A DNA stretch of 64,000 nt from Actinomadura soli (GCF_005889715.1 NZ_VCKW01000005.1:1-64000), one strand, 5' to 3'. Numbered from the stretch's first letter, positions 23,461 through 35,634 are shown. The notes: generated by a model not told the origin, from the sequence alone. A program made the numbers and translations.

Positions 23461-24255
23461 GTGACCTCGGACTGCACCATCAGCGTCCTGCGCGACGTGC
23501 TGCGCGTGTACGACCACCGCTACCTGAGCCTCGACCACGTCCAGCGCGAGCGCCTCGTCGAGGGCACCCGCCGGGTCATCGGCGAGGAGGGCCTCAGCGA
23601 CGCCGCCCGCGCCGCGCTGCCCGCGTCCATCCGGCTCAGGGCGTTCTGCGTCCAGCACGGCCTGAGCGACGAGCTGGAGCGGCTGATCCGCGACGAGATC
23701 GAGGGCGGCCCGGCGGGCGCCGTCGTGGTCGGCGGGCGGATCTACGCCATGTACCCGTACCTGCGCGGCGTCTCCCGGCAGGACGCCGACATCACCACCG
23801 AGGTCGGCGTCGACCACCGCCTGGACGCCGTCACCTGGCAGAGCAGGAAGATCCGCATCCGCGGCTTCGCGGCCCTGCAGCGCGTCGAGACGAACCGGAC
23901 CGCCGTGGACGTCATCCTGCGGGAACGGACGTCCGGACGGGAGCACGGCTTCCTCGCCGAGCCCCGCCAGGAGCGGCCCGGGGCGTTCGAGGCCGTCGCC
24001 GACCCGGCCGTCGTCGAGCCGGGGCGCTGGGACGTCCACGTCACCGCGACGAGCCTCGGCGTGACGCGCGAGGCCCGCTTCGGCTCGGTCCGCGGCGAGG
24101 ACGTGAAGACCGTCGAGCAGCGCCGCACCGCCGACGCCAAGGACGTCACGGTCTACTTCACCAAGGGCGGCCACCTGGCGCTGGTCGTCACCGGCACCGA
24201 AGGCCGGCCGTCGTCGCTCCGCGCCAGGCTCGGCCGCCTGCGCCGCGGCGGCTGA
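23461..24255 (+). CDS. Protein resembling the non-catalytic tail of actinobacterial glycosyltransferases
   Basis: The 264-residue protein has a GTG start after AGGAG. The first 80 residues are helical (VLRDVLRVYDHRYLSLDHVQ, LPASIRLRAFCVQHGLSDEL). The rest is beta-rich with AVVVGGRIYAMYPYL, KIRIRGFAALQRVETNRTAV and RWDVHVTATSLGVTREARFG. This resembles the C-terminal segment that follows the catalytic domains of family 2 or TagB-type glycosyltransferases in actinomycetes. No GT-A or GT-B motif is present. It is either a free-standing accessory domain or the remnant of a larger gene. A strong terminator follows. Confidence 0.5.
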   Translation: MTSDCTISVLRDVLRVYDHRYLSLDHVQRERLVEGTRRVIGEEGLSDAARAALPASIRLRAFCVQHGLSDELERLIRDEIEGGPAGAVVVGGRIYAMYPYLRGVSRQDADITTEVGVDHRLDAVTWQSRKIRIRGFAALQRVETNRTAVDVILRERTSGREHGFLAEPRQERPGAFEAVADPAVVEPGRWDVHVTATSLGVTREARFGSVRGEDVKTVEQRRTADAKDVTVYFTKGGHLALVVTGTEGRPSSLRARLGRLRRGG

Positions 24256-24258
24256 ACG

Positions 24259-24301
24259 CGGCGTGTTGCCCTGGCACGGCTCGCGTGAGGGCAACACGCC
24301 G
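24259..24301. terminator. Perfect 14-bp stem-loop between convergent genes
   Basis: CGGCGTGTTGCCCT (24259-24272) pairs exactly with AGGGCAACACGCCG (24288-24301), with a 15-base loop. It lies immediately after the 23461-24255 gene and 62 bases past the ilvC stop, so it is a likely bidirectional terminator. Confidence 0.8.
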
Positions 24302-24363
24302 GTCATCGATCAGCCGAGCGCAGCTCGTCCGTTGATTGGTGGTGGGTGGGGGCTGGAGGACGG

Positions 24364-25945
<1,582 letters not shown>

Positions 25946-25950
25946 CGGGG

Positions 25951-27714
25951 TCAGTCTCCGTTCTCCCACTCGGGCGCCATGTCCCGCGCGATCTTGATGT
26001 CGTCGTTGGTGGTGCCGGCCGCGACCATCGGCCAGACCATGGCGTCCTTGTGCACCACGAAGTCGATCACGACGGGCGCGTCGTTGATCTCCATCGCCTT
26101 GGCGATGACCTCGTCCACGTCCTCGGCCTTCTCGCAGCGCAGGCCGACACAACCGTACGCCTCGGCGAGCTTCACGAAGTCGGGGATGCGCTTCGCGGCG
26201 TGCCCGGTCTCGGACTGCAGGGTCGTGTTGGAGTAGCGCCCGTCGTAGAAGAGCGTCTGCCACTGCCGGACCATCCCGAGGTTCCCGTTGTTGATCACGG
26301 CGATCTTGACGGGGACGCCCTCGATCGCGCAGGTCGCCAGCTCCTGGTTGGTCATCTGGAAGCAGCCGTCGCCGTCGATCGCCCACACCGTCGCGCCGGG
26401 CGCGCCGACCTTGGCGCCCATCGCGGCCGGAACGGCGTAGCCCATCGTCCCGGCCCCGCCGGAGTTCAGGAACGCGCCGGGCCGCTCGTACTTGATGAAC
26501 TGCGCGGCCCACATCTGGTGCTGGCCGACGCCCGCGACGTAGTAGGCGTCGGGCCCGGCGATCCGGCCGATGCGCTCGATGACGTACTGCGGGGACAGCG
26601 AGCCGTCGTCCGGGGTGTCGTAGCCGAGCGGGTACGTCGCGCGCCACGCGTCGAGCTGCCGCCACCAGTCGCCGTAGTCGCCCTTGCGCCCGGCCTCGTG
26701 CTCGTTCTGCACGGCGACGATCAGGTCGGCGATGACCTCGCGGGCGTCCCCGACGATCGGGACGTCGGCGTGCCGGTTCTTGGAGATCTCCGCCGGGTCG
26801 ATGTCGGCGTGCACGATCTTGGCGCCGGTCGCGAACCCGTCCAGCTTGCCGGTGACGCGGTCGTCGAACCGGGCGCCGAGCGCGACCAGCAGGTCGGACC
26901 GCTGCAGCGCGCCGACCGCGCCGACCGCGCCGTGCATGCCGGGCATGCCCATGTGCAGCGGGTGGCTGTCGGGCAGCGCGCCCTTGGCCATCAGCGTGGT
27001 GACGACGGGCGCGCCGGTCAGCTCGGCGAGCACCTTCAGCTCGGCGGACGCGCCGGCCTTCAGCACGCCGCCGCCGACGTACAGCACTGGGCGCCGCGCC
27101 TGGACGATCAGCCGCGCCGCCTCGCGGACCTGCTTGGAGTGCGGACGGGTGACCGGCCGGTACCCGGGAAGCTGCAGCGCGACCGGCCACTCGAAGTCGA
27201 CCGTCGCCTGGAGCGCGTCCTTCGCGATGTCGACGAGGACCGGTCCAGGGCGTCCGGTGCCCGCGATGTGGAACGCCTCCGCGATCGTCCGGGCGATGTC
27301 GCCGGCCTGCGTCACCAGGAAGTTGTGCTTGGTGATGGGCATCGTGATGCCGGCGATGTCGGCCTCCTGGAAGCCGTCCGTCCCGATCAGCGACGACGCC
27401 ACCTGGCCGGTGATCGCCACGATCGGCACCGAGTCCATGTAGGCGTCGGAGATCGCGGTCACGAGGTTGGTCGCGCCGGGCCCGCTGGTGGCCATGCACA
27501 CGCCCACCTTGCCGGTCACCATCGCGTAGCCCTGGGCCGCGTGGCCGGCGCCCTGCTCGTGCCGGACGAGGATGTGGCGCAGTTTCGCGGAGTCGAACAG
27601 CGGGTCGTACGCCGGGAGGATCGCGCCGCCCGGAATACCGAACACGGTGTCGACGCCGACGTTCTCCAGGGCGCGGACCAGCGCCTGGGCTCCCGTCATC
27701 TGTTCGGTCGTCAT
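25951..27714 (-). CDS. ilvB: Acetolactate synthase large (catalytic) subunit
   Basis: The 587-residue ThDP enzyme forms acetolactate and acetohydroxybutyrate. It has the catalytic glutamate region [20 protein letters not shown] (residues 60-79), [29 protein letters not shown] (FAD domain), [20 protein letters not shown], the ThDP/Mg motif [18 protein letters not shown], and [12 protein letters not shown]. The start [10 protein letters not shown] is chosen over a longer frame that enters the leader terminator. It follows the leader peptide at 27815-27865 and heads ilvBNC. Confidence 0.97.
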   Translation of the reverse strand: MTTEQMTGAQALVRALENVGVDTVFGIPGGAILPAYDPLFDSAKLRHILVRHEQGAGHAAQGYAMVTGKVGVCMATSGPGATNLVTAISDAYMDSVPIVAITGQVASSLIGTDGFQEADIAGITMPITKHNFLVTQAGDIARTIAEAFHIAGTGRPGPVLVDIAKDALQATVDFEWPVALQLPGYRPVTRPHSKQVREAARLIVQARRPVLYVGGGVLKAGASAELKVLAELTGAPVVTTLMAKGALPDSHPLHMGMPGMHGAVGAVGALQRSDLLVALGARFDDRVTGKLDGFATGAKIVHADIDPAEISKNRHADVPIVGDAREVIADLIVAVQNEHEAGRKGDYGDWWRQLDAWRATYPLGYDTPDDGSLSPQYVIERIGRIAGPDAYYVAGVGQHQMWAAQFIKYERPGAFLNSGGAGTMGYAVPAAMGAKVGAPGATVWAIDGDGCFQMTNQELATCAIEGVPVKIAVINNGNLGMVRQWQTLFYDGRYSNTTLQSETGHAAKRIPDFVKLAEAYGCVGLRCEKAEDVDEVIAKAMEINDAPVVIDFVVHKDAMVWPMVAAGTTNDDIKIARDMAPEWENGD

Positions 27715-27757
27715 GATTCTGCGTTTCCTTGGGGAGAAAGTTCGGGCTCCGGGCAAC

Positions 27758-27779
27758 AAAAAACCCTCGCCGCCGAGGG
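27758..27779 (-). terminator. Attenuator terminator before ilvB
   Basis: On the minus strand CCCTCG-GCGG-CGAGGG (27764-27779) is followed by six U (27758-27763). It lies 35 bases past the leader peptide stop and 43 bases before the ilvB start. Confidence 0.88.
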
Positions 27780-27814
27780 CGGTCGAGGGGAGGCGCGCAG
27801 GTCAGGGTGCTCGG

Positions 27815-27865
27815 TCAGCCTGCGCGCCGACCAAGTACTACGAGAATGGCGAGGTTGCTCTGCAC
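27815..27865 (-). CDS. ilvB leader peptide
   Basis: The GTG-started 16-codon frame encodes MQSNLAILVVLGRRAG and ends TGA. Seven of eight residues at positions 5-11 and nearby are Leu, Ile or Val, the classic sensor of charged branched-chain tRNAs. Similar LGRRAG/LGKRVG-ending leaders precede ilv operons in other actinobacteria. The terminator hairpin follows at the expected distance. Confidence 0.85.
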   Translation of the reverse strand: MQSNLAILVVLGRRAG

Positions 27866-27915
27866 GGGCCCCACTTTCGCCGATGTCGGGCCACCGGTCA
27901 AATCCTTGGACACTT

Positions 27916-27934
27916 TGTCTCACATATTGAGACA
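27916..27934. promoter_or_regulatory. Operator-like palindrome upstream of the ilvB leader
   Basis: TGTCTCA-CATAT-TGAGACA is a perfect 7-bp inverted repeat. It lies about 50 bases upstream of the leader start and next to TTGACC, a good -35 candidate on the minus strand. Its near twin lies before the cimA leader (12771-12788). Confidence 0.75.
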
Positions 27935-27948
27935 TCCAGAGAAGGCGG

Positions 27949-30789
27949 TCAGCCCGGAAGGGGCAGCGGGACGTCGCCGGAAAGGGCCCGTCCCTCCAGG
28001 TTCGTCCGCACCAGCGACTCGACCCGCTCCGCCGCCATCGGACGCGCCACGAGGAAGCCCTGGCCGCGCGGGCAGCCCATCTCGCGCAGCAGTTCCAGCT
28101 GCTCCGGACGCTCGATGCCCTCCGCCACCACGGTCAGGCCCAGGTCGCTGCCGAGCCGCACGATCGTCCGGGTGAGCAGCGTCAGGGTCTCGTCCGAGCC
28201 GAGGCCCGCCACGAACGACGGGTCGATCTTGATGATGTCGACGGGCAGCTGGCCGAGGTAGGCCAGCGAGGCGTATCCGGTGCCGAAGTCGTCGATCGCG
28301 AGCCGGACGCCGAGGTCGCGCAGCTCCACCAGCCGTTCCACGTTCTGGCCCGCGTCCTCGACGAGGACCTCCTCCCGCACCTCCAGCGTCAGCGCGTGCG
28401 GCGGCAGCCCGGTCTCCTCCAGCACCGCCGCGACCGACTCCACGAACCGCGGCGCCGCGATCTGCCGGGCGGTGAAGTTCACCGACAGGCCCACGGCCCA
28501 CGAGTCCCGGCGCCACCGGGCGACCTCGCGGCACGCCTCCCGCAGCACCCAGCCGCCGAGCGGGACCATCAGGCCGGACTCCTCCGCCGGGCCGATGAAC
28601 TCCTCAGGCGGCACCGACTCGCTCCCCCGCCACCAGCGCAGCAGCGCCTCCACGCCCGTCACCCGGGACGTCGCGAGGTCCACCACCGGCTGGAACTCGA
28701 CCGCGAACTGCTCCTCCGCCAGCGCCCGCTGCAGGTCGCTGCCGAGCTCAAGGCGCCGGACGACGTCGGCGTGCATGTGCGGCGCGTACACCTCGACGCG
28801 CCCGCCGCCGAGCTCCTTCGCGCGGGCCATCGCCAGGTCGCCGTTGCGCATCAGGTCGGCGGCGGTGCGGCGGAGCCTGCGCCCCGCGGCCTCCGAGGCG
28901 ACGGCCGCCGGCTCCTCCTCGTCGCCCGCGAACGCGATGCCGACACTCGCCGTCAGCACGATCTGCTTGTCACCGACCTGATAAGGGTCGGCCGAAAGAA
29001 CCCGCAGCAGGCGCCCGGCCAGCTCGACTGTGGCGCGTGTCTCACGGTCGTCCGGCGGGAGCTGGACGAGGACGGCGAACTCGTCGCCGCCCCAGCGCGC
29101 CACCGTGTCGTCCGCCTGGACGTTCGCGCGCAGCCGCCGCGCCGCCTGCGCCAGCACCTGGTCACCGGCCGCGTGCCCGTCGGAGTCGTTCACCGCCGTG
29201 AAGCCGTCCAGGTCGACGAACACGACCGCGACCCCGCCGCCGGACGGGTGCCGCGACAGCACCTCCCTGACGCGTTCCTCGAAGTAGGACCGGTTCGGCA
29301 GGCCCGTCAGGCCGTCGTGGAACGTCAGGTGCGCGACCTGCCGCTGCAGCGCCGCCTGCTCGCTGAGGTCGCGCGTCGTGACCAGCAGCCGCGCGGGCGC
29401 GCCGTCAGAGCCGCTGTAGCGGGAGATCGTGGACTCGGTCGGCAGCCAGGTGCCGTCCGCCGCGCGGACCCGGAACGACACGCGCAGCGCGTCCTGGAAG
29501 CCGCCGTGGAAGCCGTCCCCGGCCGCGGGGTCGTCGTCGAGGAACTCGGTGAACACGTCCTGGACGCGCGGCAGGTCCTCCGGGTGGATGAGCTCGCTCA
29601 GCGGACGGCCGAGCAGCTCGTCGGGCGTGTAGCGGTACGTGCGGAGCGCTCCGGCGCTGGCGTACTGGACGGTGGCGTCCATGTCGCAGATGAGCACCGC
29701 GTCGTTGATGCTCTCCGACAGGGCACGGAAGTGTTCCTCGCCGGTCACCACGGCGCGGCGCAGCGCGTCGTTCTCCCGCAGCAGGCCCGCCAGCCGCGCG
29801 AGCAGCACCAGGGCGGCCGAGCCCGCGGTGATCGAGACGCCGGGTTCGAGGCCGTTCTCCCCCGTGACCGAGTGGCCCGCGATGAACAGCCCGGCCGCCG
29901 CGGCGACCGCGGCGGGCGCGAGCCCGGGGCCGATCATGCGGCCGCTGCGCTCCGCGGGGGCGGCCTCGCCCTCGGGGACGTCGTCGACCGGCAGGTCGGG
30001 CTCGGCGGCCGGGCCCGTCCACGGGACCAGCAGCAGGAGCAGCAGCCCGGCGAGCCGCAGGATGTCGGACGGGTCGCCGGACGGGTCGCCGCCGTCCAGC
30101 CGGGCGAACGTCGTCACGATGTCGGCGACCGCGATGGCCGTCAGCGCGCCGTACCCCATCCAGGCGAGCCGGCGGTGCCCGCGCGCCGCGCCGAGGACGA
30201 ACGGCAGCGCGCCGCAGATGAACACGATGTCGATCAGCGGGTAGAGCAGCTCGAGCAGGAACTCGGAGGGCGACTCCCCCGACCGGTGGTAGAGCGTTCC
30301 GAAAACGGCGACCCAGCCGAGGACGAACAGGGCGCAGGCGCAGACATAGGTGTCGGCGGCGTAGCGCAGCCACGCGCCCGCGTCGCGCGGCAGCCTGATC
30401 GGCGCGACGAGGCCGACGACCAGCGCCACCAGGGCGAACAGGTAGAAGAGATCGGGTATTGACAGCGAAAGCGCGCTACGGGTGTGGCCGTCCCACAGGG
30501 CGCTGCCCAGCGCGCCGAGGAACCAGGACGCGGCGGCGAGGCCGTACCACCGCCAGGCCGCGCGCCAGAGGCCGCCGGGCCCGCCGTCCGCGGGGGCGCC
30601 GTCCGGCCGCCGGGCCGACAGCAGCAGGGAGACGGCGGCGGCGCCCGCGGCGCCCACCTCCGCCCACGCGATGAAGGCACGGCCGCCCCAGCCCAGCAAC
30701 GATCCGATGGCGTACAGCACGCCGACGACCGCGGCCATGGCGACCGGCAGCGCACGCGGCGGCAACCGCCTGGCGTAATCGCCGCTCAT
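27949..30789 (-). CDS. Membrane-bound PAS-GGDEF-EAL cyclic-di-GMP protein
   Basis: The 946-residue protein has about eight to ten membrane helices in residues 1-345, a PAS domain (ESINDAVLICDMDATVQYAS, then PDELLGRPLSELIHPED), a GGDEF domain and an EAL domain. ARWGGDEFAVL is intact. The inhibitory RxxD site is not (QADD in its place), so product inhibition may be absent. GVEALLRWW, DDFGTGYASLAYL and EGIERPEQLELL support phosphodiesterase capacity. It could both make and degrade c-di-GMP. It is separated from ilvB by the ilv leader. The start MSGDYARR is chosen because upstream residues are Arg/Pro-rich and unlike a membrane protein start. Confidence 0.92.
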   Translation of the reverse strand: MSGDYARRLPPRALPVAMAAVVGVLYAIGSLLGWGGRAFIAWAEVGAAGAAAVSLLLSARRPDGAPADGGPGGLWRAAWRWYGLAAASWFLGALGSALWDGHTRSALSLSIPDLFYLFALVALVVGLVAPIRLPRDAGAWLRYAADTYVCACALFVLGWVAVFGTLYHRSGESPSEFLLELLYPLIDIVFICGALPFVLGAARGHRRLAWMGYGALTAIAVADIVTTFARLDGGDPSGDPSDILRLAGLLLLLLVPWTGPAAEPDLPVDDVPEGEAAPAERSGRMIGPGLAPAAVAAAAGLFIAGHSVTGENGLEPGVSITAGSAALVLLARLAGLLRENDALRRAVVTGEEHFRALSESINDAVLICDMDATVQYASAGALRTYRYTPDELLGRPLSELIHPEDLPRVQDVFTEFLDDDPAAGDGFHGGFQDALRVSFRVRAADGTWLPTESTISRYSGSDGAPARLLVTTRDLSEQAALQRQVAHLTFHDGLTGLPNRSYFEERVREVLSRHPSGGGVAVVFVDLDGFTAVNDSDGHAAGDQVLAQAARRLRANVQADDTVARWGGDEFAVLVQLPPDDRETRATVELAGRLLRVLSADPYQVGDKQIVLTASVGIAFAGDEEEPAAVASEAAGRRLRRTAADLMRNGDLAMARAKELGGGRVEVYAPHMHADVVRRLELGSDLQRALAEEQFAVEFQPVVDLATSRVTGVEALLRWWRGSESVPPEEFIGPAEESGLMVPLGGWVLREACREVARWRRDSWAVGLSVNFTARQIAAPRFVESVAAVLEETGLPPHALTLEVREEVLVEDAGQNVERLVELRDLGVRLAIDDFGTGYASLAYLGQLPVDIIKIDPSFVAGLGSDETLTLLTRTIVRLGSDLGLTVVAEGIERPEQLELLREMGCPRGQGFLVARPMAAERVESLVRTNLEGRALSGDVPLPLPG

Positions 30790-31225
30790 CGCGCCGTGTC
30801 CCTTCCTGCCCCCGGTGGAGCGTCCAGTCCCTGCGTGCGCCGAACGCGCCAGGGGAGATGCCGGGTTCACGACCCTCACCGCACGGATAACGGTCGGAAG
30901 GCCCTGAATCGTGCCCCGCGCGGGATTCGGCGCGGGCCGGTGGCGGACCACGCCGGCTCGCCCGCCGGAAGATCAGCGACATTGCTGCACTACGGGATCA
31001 CCGTGTCGCTCAATGTACGTTCGGTAGGTCACGGAGCGATTGAGGCTGAGCGTCCTCCCGGCGACAAACAACCTCGTCGGATCACGGTTTTGGACACCCG
31101 AAAGGTGAACGTCCCTGATGGTCCCCTGCGGTCGGCATTACGCTGAGTGACCGCATCCGGCCGGGCGCCGGAGGCGAGCGGGAACGGCGGGTCGCTCGGA
31201 TCCGTACTACCTACGGGAGGCGCTC
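30790..31225. other. Divergent promoter region, no gene seen
   Basis: These 436 bases lie between the GGDEF-EAL gene and the sugar dehydrogenase lipoprotein gene, which diverge. I see no conserved frame, RNA or strong hairpin. The last 250 bases are less GC-rich than average, as expected for promoters. CGGGAGGC near 31213 is the ribosome site of the lipoprotein gene. Confidence 0.5.
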
Positions 31226-32314
31226 ATGCGACTGCACACGATCGTCCTGGCCACCGCCGCGGTGCTCCTGGCGGCCTGCTCGTCGGACTCGTCCGAGAAG
31301 GGCGGCGCGCGCACCCCGCCGCCCCTGTCCACCACCGCGACGCCCGGGACGGGGAGCCCCGGCGAGCCGCGGAGGATCGCCGCCGGGCTGAAGGTGCCGT
31401 GGGCGATCGCGTTCCTGCCCGGCGGCGACGCGCTCGTGACCGAACGCGACAGCGCGAACCTCGTGCGGGTCACCCCGTCTGGCGAGTGGGAGCAGGTCGG
31501 CAAGGTGCCCGGTGTGGAACCGGGCGGCGAGGGCGGTCTCATGGGCGTCGCCGTCTCCCCCGCCTACGCCACCGACCGCCTCATCTACCTGTACTACACG
31601 GCCGCGTCCGACAACCGTGTCGTCCGCGCCACCTTCGACGGGCGCCTCGGCACGCCGCAGCCCATCGTCACCGGCATCCCGAAGGGCTTCAACCACAACG
31701 GAGGACGCCTGGAGTTCGGCCCCGACAAGATGCTCTACATCACCACCGGCGAGGTCGGCGACGAGGGGCTCTCCCAGGACAAGGACTCCCTCGGCGGCAA
31801 GATCCTCCGCGTCACCCCCGACGGGAAGCCCGCGCCCGGCAACCCGTTCGGCAACCGCGTCTGGACGTACGGGCACCGCAACGTCCAGGGCCTCGCCTGG
31901 GACGACAGGGGCCGCCTGTTCGCCACCGAGTTCGGCCAGAACCGCTTCGACGAGATCAACCTGATCGAGAAGGGCAAGAACTACGGCTGGCCCGACGTCG
32001 AAGGGGTCGGCGGCCGCGACGGGTTCACCGACCCCCTCCTCACCTGGTCGACCGGCGAGGCGTCCCCGTCCGGCCTCGCCTACGCGGGCGGGTCGCTGTG
32101 GGTCGCCGCGCTGCGCGGCGAGCGCGTCTGGCAGGTCCCGCTCGACGACGGCAGGACGGGCCGTCCGGCCGCCCGGTACAACTCCGAGTACGGCCGCGTC
32201 CGCGCCGCCGTCCGGGCCCCGGACGGCTCGGTCTGGATCGCCACCAGCAACCACGACGGCCGGGGCGAGCCGGGCCGCGACGACGACAGGATCCTCAGCA
32301 TCCCCGTCCGCTGA
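31226..32314 (+). CDS. PQQ-dependent sugar dehydrogenase-like lipoprotein
   Basis: The 362-residue protein has a lipoprotein signal (MRLHTIVLATAAVLLAAC, lipobox LAAC, lipidated Cys18), a Ser/Pro-rich spacer and a six-bladed GSDH propeller. Landmarks are LKVPWAIAFLPGGDALVTERDS, GEGGLMGVAVSP, GFNHNGGRLEFGPDKMLYITTGE, NPFGNRVWTYGHRNVQGLAWD and ATEFGQNRFDEINLIEKGKNYGWP. Members oxidise aldoses at the cell surface with PQQ. Catalytic and Ca/PQQ sites seem present, but the substrate and cofactor use are not provable here. Confidence 0.9.
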   Translation: MRLHTIVLATAAVLLAACSSDSSEKGGARTPPPLSTTATPGTGSPGEPRRIAAGLKVPWAIAFLPGGDALVTERDSANLVRVTPSGEWEQVGKVPGVEPGGEGGLMGVAVSPAYATDRLIYLYYTAASDNRVVRATFDGRLGTPQPIVTGIPKGFNHNGGRLEFGPDKMLYITTGEVGDEGLSQDKDSLGGKILRVTPDGKPAPGNPFGNRVWTYGHRNVQGLAWDDRGRLFATEFGQNRFDEINLIEKGKNYGWPDVEGVGGRDGFTDPLLTWSTGEASPSGLAYAGGSLWVAALRGERVWQVPLDDGRTGRPAARYNSEYGRVRAAVRAPDGSVWIATSNHDGRGEPGRDDDRILSIPVR

Positions 32315-32338
32315 CGCGTCCGCCCGGCCGCCTGCGGG

Positions 32339-33841
32339 TCAGGACGCGCCGAGCCTCTCCAGGATCAGCTCGCGCGCCCGTCCGGCGTCGGCCTGGCCGC
32401 GGGTCGCCTTCATGACGGCGCCGACCAGGGCGCCCGCCGCGGCGACCTTGCCCGCGCGGACCTTGTCGGCCACCCCGGCGTTGTCGGCGATCACCTGGTC
32501 GACGACGGACGCGAGCTCCCCCTCGTCGCTGACGACCTTGAGACCGCGCGCGGCGACGACCTCGTCCGGCGTGCCCTCACCGGCGAGGACGCCCTCGAAG
32601 ACCTTGCGGGCCAGCTTGTCGTTCAGCTCCCCCGCGATGATCATCGCCTGGACGCGGGCGACCTGCTCGGGCGTGACGGGCAGCTCGGCCAGCTCGACGC
32701 CCTGCTCGGTGGCCTGCCGGGACAGCTGGTTCATCCACCACTTCCGCGCGGACGTCGCGTCGCTGCCGTGCGCGATCGTCGCCTCGATCAGGTCGACGGC
32801 GCCGGCGTTGACGACGTCCCGCAGCTCCAGGTCGGACAGGTCCCACTCCTGCTGGATGCGGCGGCGCCGCGCGGCCGGAAGCTCGGGCAGCGAGGCGCGC
32901 ACCTCCTCCACCCACGCGCGGGACGGCGCCATCGGCACCAGGTCCGGCTCGGGGAAGTAGCGGTAGTCCTGCGCCTCTTCCTTGCTGCGCCCGCTGGTGG
33001 TGCGGCCGGTGTCCTCGTGGAAGTGCCGGGTCTCCTGGACGACGCGGCCGCCGTCCGCCAGCACGCCGCCCTGCCGCTCGATCTCCGACCGGACGGCCCG
33101 CTCCACCGAACGCAGCGAGTTCACGTTCTTCGTCTCGGTCCGCGTGCCCCATTCGGTCGCGCCGCGGGGCATGAGCGAGACGTTCACGTCGCAGCGCATC
33201 GAGCCCTGCTCCATGCGCACGTCCGACACGCCCAGCGACCGCACCAGCTCGCGCAGTTCCGTCGCGTAGGCGCGGGCCACGAGCGGCGCCTTGTCGCCGG
33301 TCGCGACGATCGGCTTGGTCACGATCTCGACCAGCGGGATGCCCGCCCGGTTGTAGTCGACCAGCGAGTACTCCGCGCCGTGGATGCGCCCGGTCGAGCC
33401 GCCGACGTGCAGCGACTTGCCGGTGTCCTCCTCCATGTGGACGCGCTCGATCTCGATGCGGTAGGTGTCGCCGTCGACGTCCACCTCGAGGTGGCCGTCC
33501 ACGCACAGCGGCTCGTCGTACTGCGAGATCTGGAAGTTCTTCGGCATGTCCGGATAGAAGTAGTTCTTCCGGGCGAACCGGCACCACTCCACGATGTCGC
33601 AGTTCAGCGCGAGACCGATCTTGATGATGCCCTCGATCGCGGCGTGGTTGGTGACGGGCAGCGACCCGGGCAGCCCCAGGCACACCGGGCACACCTGCGT
33701 GTTCGGCTCGGCCCCGAACCCGGTCGGGCACCCGCAGAACATCTTCGACGCGGTACCCAGCTCGATGTGCGTCTCGATCCCGAGGACGGGCTCGAACCGC
33801 GCCAGCGCCTCGTCGTAGTCCATCAAGGTCGGGGTGCTCAT
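32339..33841 (-). CDS. gatB: Asp/Glu-tRNA amidotransferase subunit B
   Basis: The 500-residue protein shows [37 protein letters not shown] (with the Cys4 zinc site), [47 protein letters not shown] and [14 protein letters not shown]. The C-terminal YqeY-like tail domain ([19 protein letters not shown]) binds tRNA. With GatA and GatC it converts Glu-tRNA-Gln to Gln-tRNA-Gln. Its start overlaps the gatA stop by four bases. Confidence 0.97.
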   Translation of the reverse strand: MSTPTLMDYDEALARFEPVLGIETHIELGTASKMFCGCPTGFGAEPNTQVCPVCLGLPGSLPVTNHAAIEGIIKIGLALNCDIVEWCRFARKNYFYPDMPKNFQISQYDEPLCVDGHLEVDVDGDTYRIEIERVHMEEDTGKSLHVGGSTGRIHGAEYSLVDYNRAGIPLVEIVTKPIVATGDKAPLVARAYATELRELVRSLGVSDVRMEQGSMRCDVNVSLMPRGATEWGTRTETKNVNSLRSVERAVRSEIERQGGVLADGGRVVQETRHFHEDTGRTTSGRSKEEAQDYRYFPEPDLVPMAPSRAWVEEVRASLPELPAARRRRIQQEWDLSDLELRDVVNAGAVDLIEATIAHGSDATSARKWWMNQLSRQATEQGVELAELPVTPEQVARVQAMIIAGELNDKLARKVFEGVLAGEGTPDEVVAARGLKVVSDEGELASVVDQVIADNAGVADKVRAGKVAAAGALVGAVMKATRGQADAGRARELILERLGAS

Positions 33842-35331
33842 TTCGCCTCCGCGAGTTCCGGGGCCTGGGCCAGGAGAGGGCCGTTCCAGCGGTCTTCGAG
33901 GGCCCGCTCGACGGCGGCGCCGACGCGGTAGACGCGGTCGTCGCCGAGGACGGGGGCCATGATCTGCAGGCCGACCGGGAGGCCGTCGGACAGCCCGCAC
34001 GGGACGGAGATCGCGGCGTTGCCGGTGAGGTTGGCCGGGATCGTGCACAGGTCGGCCAGGTACATCGCGACCGGGTCGTCGGCGCGCTCGCCGATCGGGA
34101 ACGCGGTGGTCGGCGTGGTCGGCGAGACGAGCACGTCCACCTGCTCGAACGCCGCCTCGAAGTCGCGCTTGATCAGTGTGCGGACCTGCTGCGCCTTGCC
34201 GTAGTAGGCGTCGTAGTAGCCGGACGACAGCGCGTACGTGCCGAGCATGATGCGGCGCTTCACCTCGGGTCCGAAGCCCTCGGCGCGGGTGAGCGCCATG
34301 ACCTCCTCGGCGCTGCGGGTGCCGTCGTCGCCGACGCGCAGGCCGTACCGCATCGCGTCGAAGCGGGCCAGGTTGGACGAGCACTCCGACGGCGCGATCA
34401 GGTAGTAGGCGGGCAGCGCGTAGGTGAAGTGCGGGCAGGACACCTCGACGACCTTCGCGCCGAGGGACTCCAGCAGCTCGACCGCCTCGTTGAAGCGGGC
34501 CGTCACGCCCGGCTGGTAGCCGTCGCCGGCGAACTCCTTGACGACGCCGACGCGCAGCCCGTTGACGTCGGCGCGGCGGGCCGCCTCCACGACCGGCGGG
34601 ACGGCCTCGCCGACGGAGGTGGAGTCCATCGGGTCGTGGCCGCTGAACGCCTCGTGCAGGAGGGCCGCGTCCAGGACGTTGCGGGCGAACGGGCCCGGCG
34701 TGTCGAGCGACGACGCGAACGCGATCACGCCGTAGCGCGACGAGCCGCCGTAGGTGGGCTTCATGCCGACGATCCCGGTGACGGCGGCGGGCTGCCGGAT
34801 CGACCCGCCGGTGTCGGTGCCGGTGGACAGCGGCGCCTCGTACGCGGCGACGGCGGCGGACGACCCGCCGGACGACCCGCCCGGCACGCGCTCCAGGTCC
34901 CACGGGTTGCGCGAGGGGAAGTAGGCGCTGTTCTCGGTGGACGAGCCCATCGCGAACTCGTCCATGTTCGTCTTGCCGAGGATGACCAGGCCCGCCTCGC
35001 GGAGCCGGGCCGTCACGGTCGCGTCGTACGGCGGCCGCCACCCCTCAAGGATCTTGGATCCGGCGGTGGTGGGCATGTCCTTGGTGGTGAACACGTCCTT
35101 GTGCGCGACGGGGACGCCCGCCAGCGGGCCGAGGTCCTCGCCCGCGGCGCGACGCTCGTCCACCCGGCGGGCCTGCGCCAGCGTCGTGTCGCGGTCGACG
35201 TGCAGGAACGCGCTGACCTGGCCGTCGACGGCGGCGATGCGGTCCAGGTGGGCCTCGGCCACCTCGACCGCCGACACCTCACCCGCGGCGAGCAGTGCGC
35301 CGAGTTCCGCCGCGCTCTTGTTGACCAGCAT
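33838..35331 (-). CDS. gatA: Asp/Glu-tRNA amidotransferase subunit A
   Basis: The 497-residue amidase-signature enzyme supplies ammonia from glutamine. The Lys of [15 protein letters not shown], the cis-Ser and nucleophile Ser of [13 protein letters not shown] and the [13 protein letters not shown] loop give the Ser-cisSer-Lys triad. [13 protein letters not shown] near 430 is typical of GatA. It sits between gatC (3 bases upstream) and gatB (overlapping by four bases). Confidence 0.97.
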   Translation of the reverse strand: MLVNKSAAELGALLAAGEVSAVEVAEAHLDRIAAVDGQVSAFLHVDRDTTLAQARRVDERRAAGEDLGPLAGVPVAHKDVFTTKDMPTTAGSKILEGWRPPYDATVTARLREAGLVILGKTNMDEFAMGSSTENSAYFPSRNPWDLERVPGGSSGGSSAAVAAYEAPLSTGTDTGGSIRQPAAVTGIVGMKPTYGGSSRYGVIAFASSLDTPGPFARNVLDAALLHEAFSGHDPMDSTSVGEAVPPVVEAARRADVNGLRVGVVKEFAGDGYQPGVTARFNEAVELLESLGAKVVEVSCPHFTYALPAYYLIAPSECSSNLARFDAMRYGLRVGDDGTRSAEEVMALTRAEGFGPEVKRRIMLGTYALSSGYYDAYYGKAQQVRTLIKRDFEAAFEQVDVLVSPTTPTTAFPIGERADDPVAMYLADLCTIPANLTGNAAISVPCGLSDGLPVGLQIMAPVLGDDRVYRVGAAVERALEDRWNGPLLAQAPELAEAK

Positions 35332-35334
35332 CCG

Positions 35335-35634
35335 TCACGCCTCCTCGTCCAGGATCCGCGGGACGCGGAAGCGCTGCTCCTCGGCGGCGGGCGCGCCGGA
35401 GAGGGCCTGCTCGGGCGGCAGGCACGGGCGGATCTCGTCCGTCCGGTAGACGTTGGTCAGCGGGAGCGCGTGCGAGGTGGGCGGGATGTCCTCCGCGGCG
35501 ACCTCCTGCACCCGCGCGACCGCGGAGATGATCTGGTCGAGCTGGGCGGCGAGATGGTCGAGCTCGGAGTCGCCGAGCGCCAGCCGGGACAGCCGGGCGA
35601 GATGCGACACCTCGTCACGGGTGATGGCGGACAT
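35335..35634 (-). CDS. gatC: Asp/Glu-tRNA amidotransferase subunit C
   Basis: The 99-residue protein starts at [20 protein letters not shown] and contains [18 protein letters not shown], the Pro-rich [18 protein letters not shown] and the C-terminal [11 protein letters not shown], all as in GatC. It stabilises GatA in the complex and is first in gatC-gatA-gatB. A longer start adds 14 unrelated residues. Confidence 0.96.
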   Translation of the reverse strand: MSAITRDEVSHLARLSRLALGDSELDHLAAQLDQIISAVARVQEVAAEDIPPTSHALPLTNVYRTDEIRPCLPPEQALSGAPAAEEQRFRVPRILDEEA

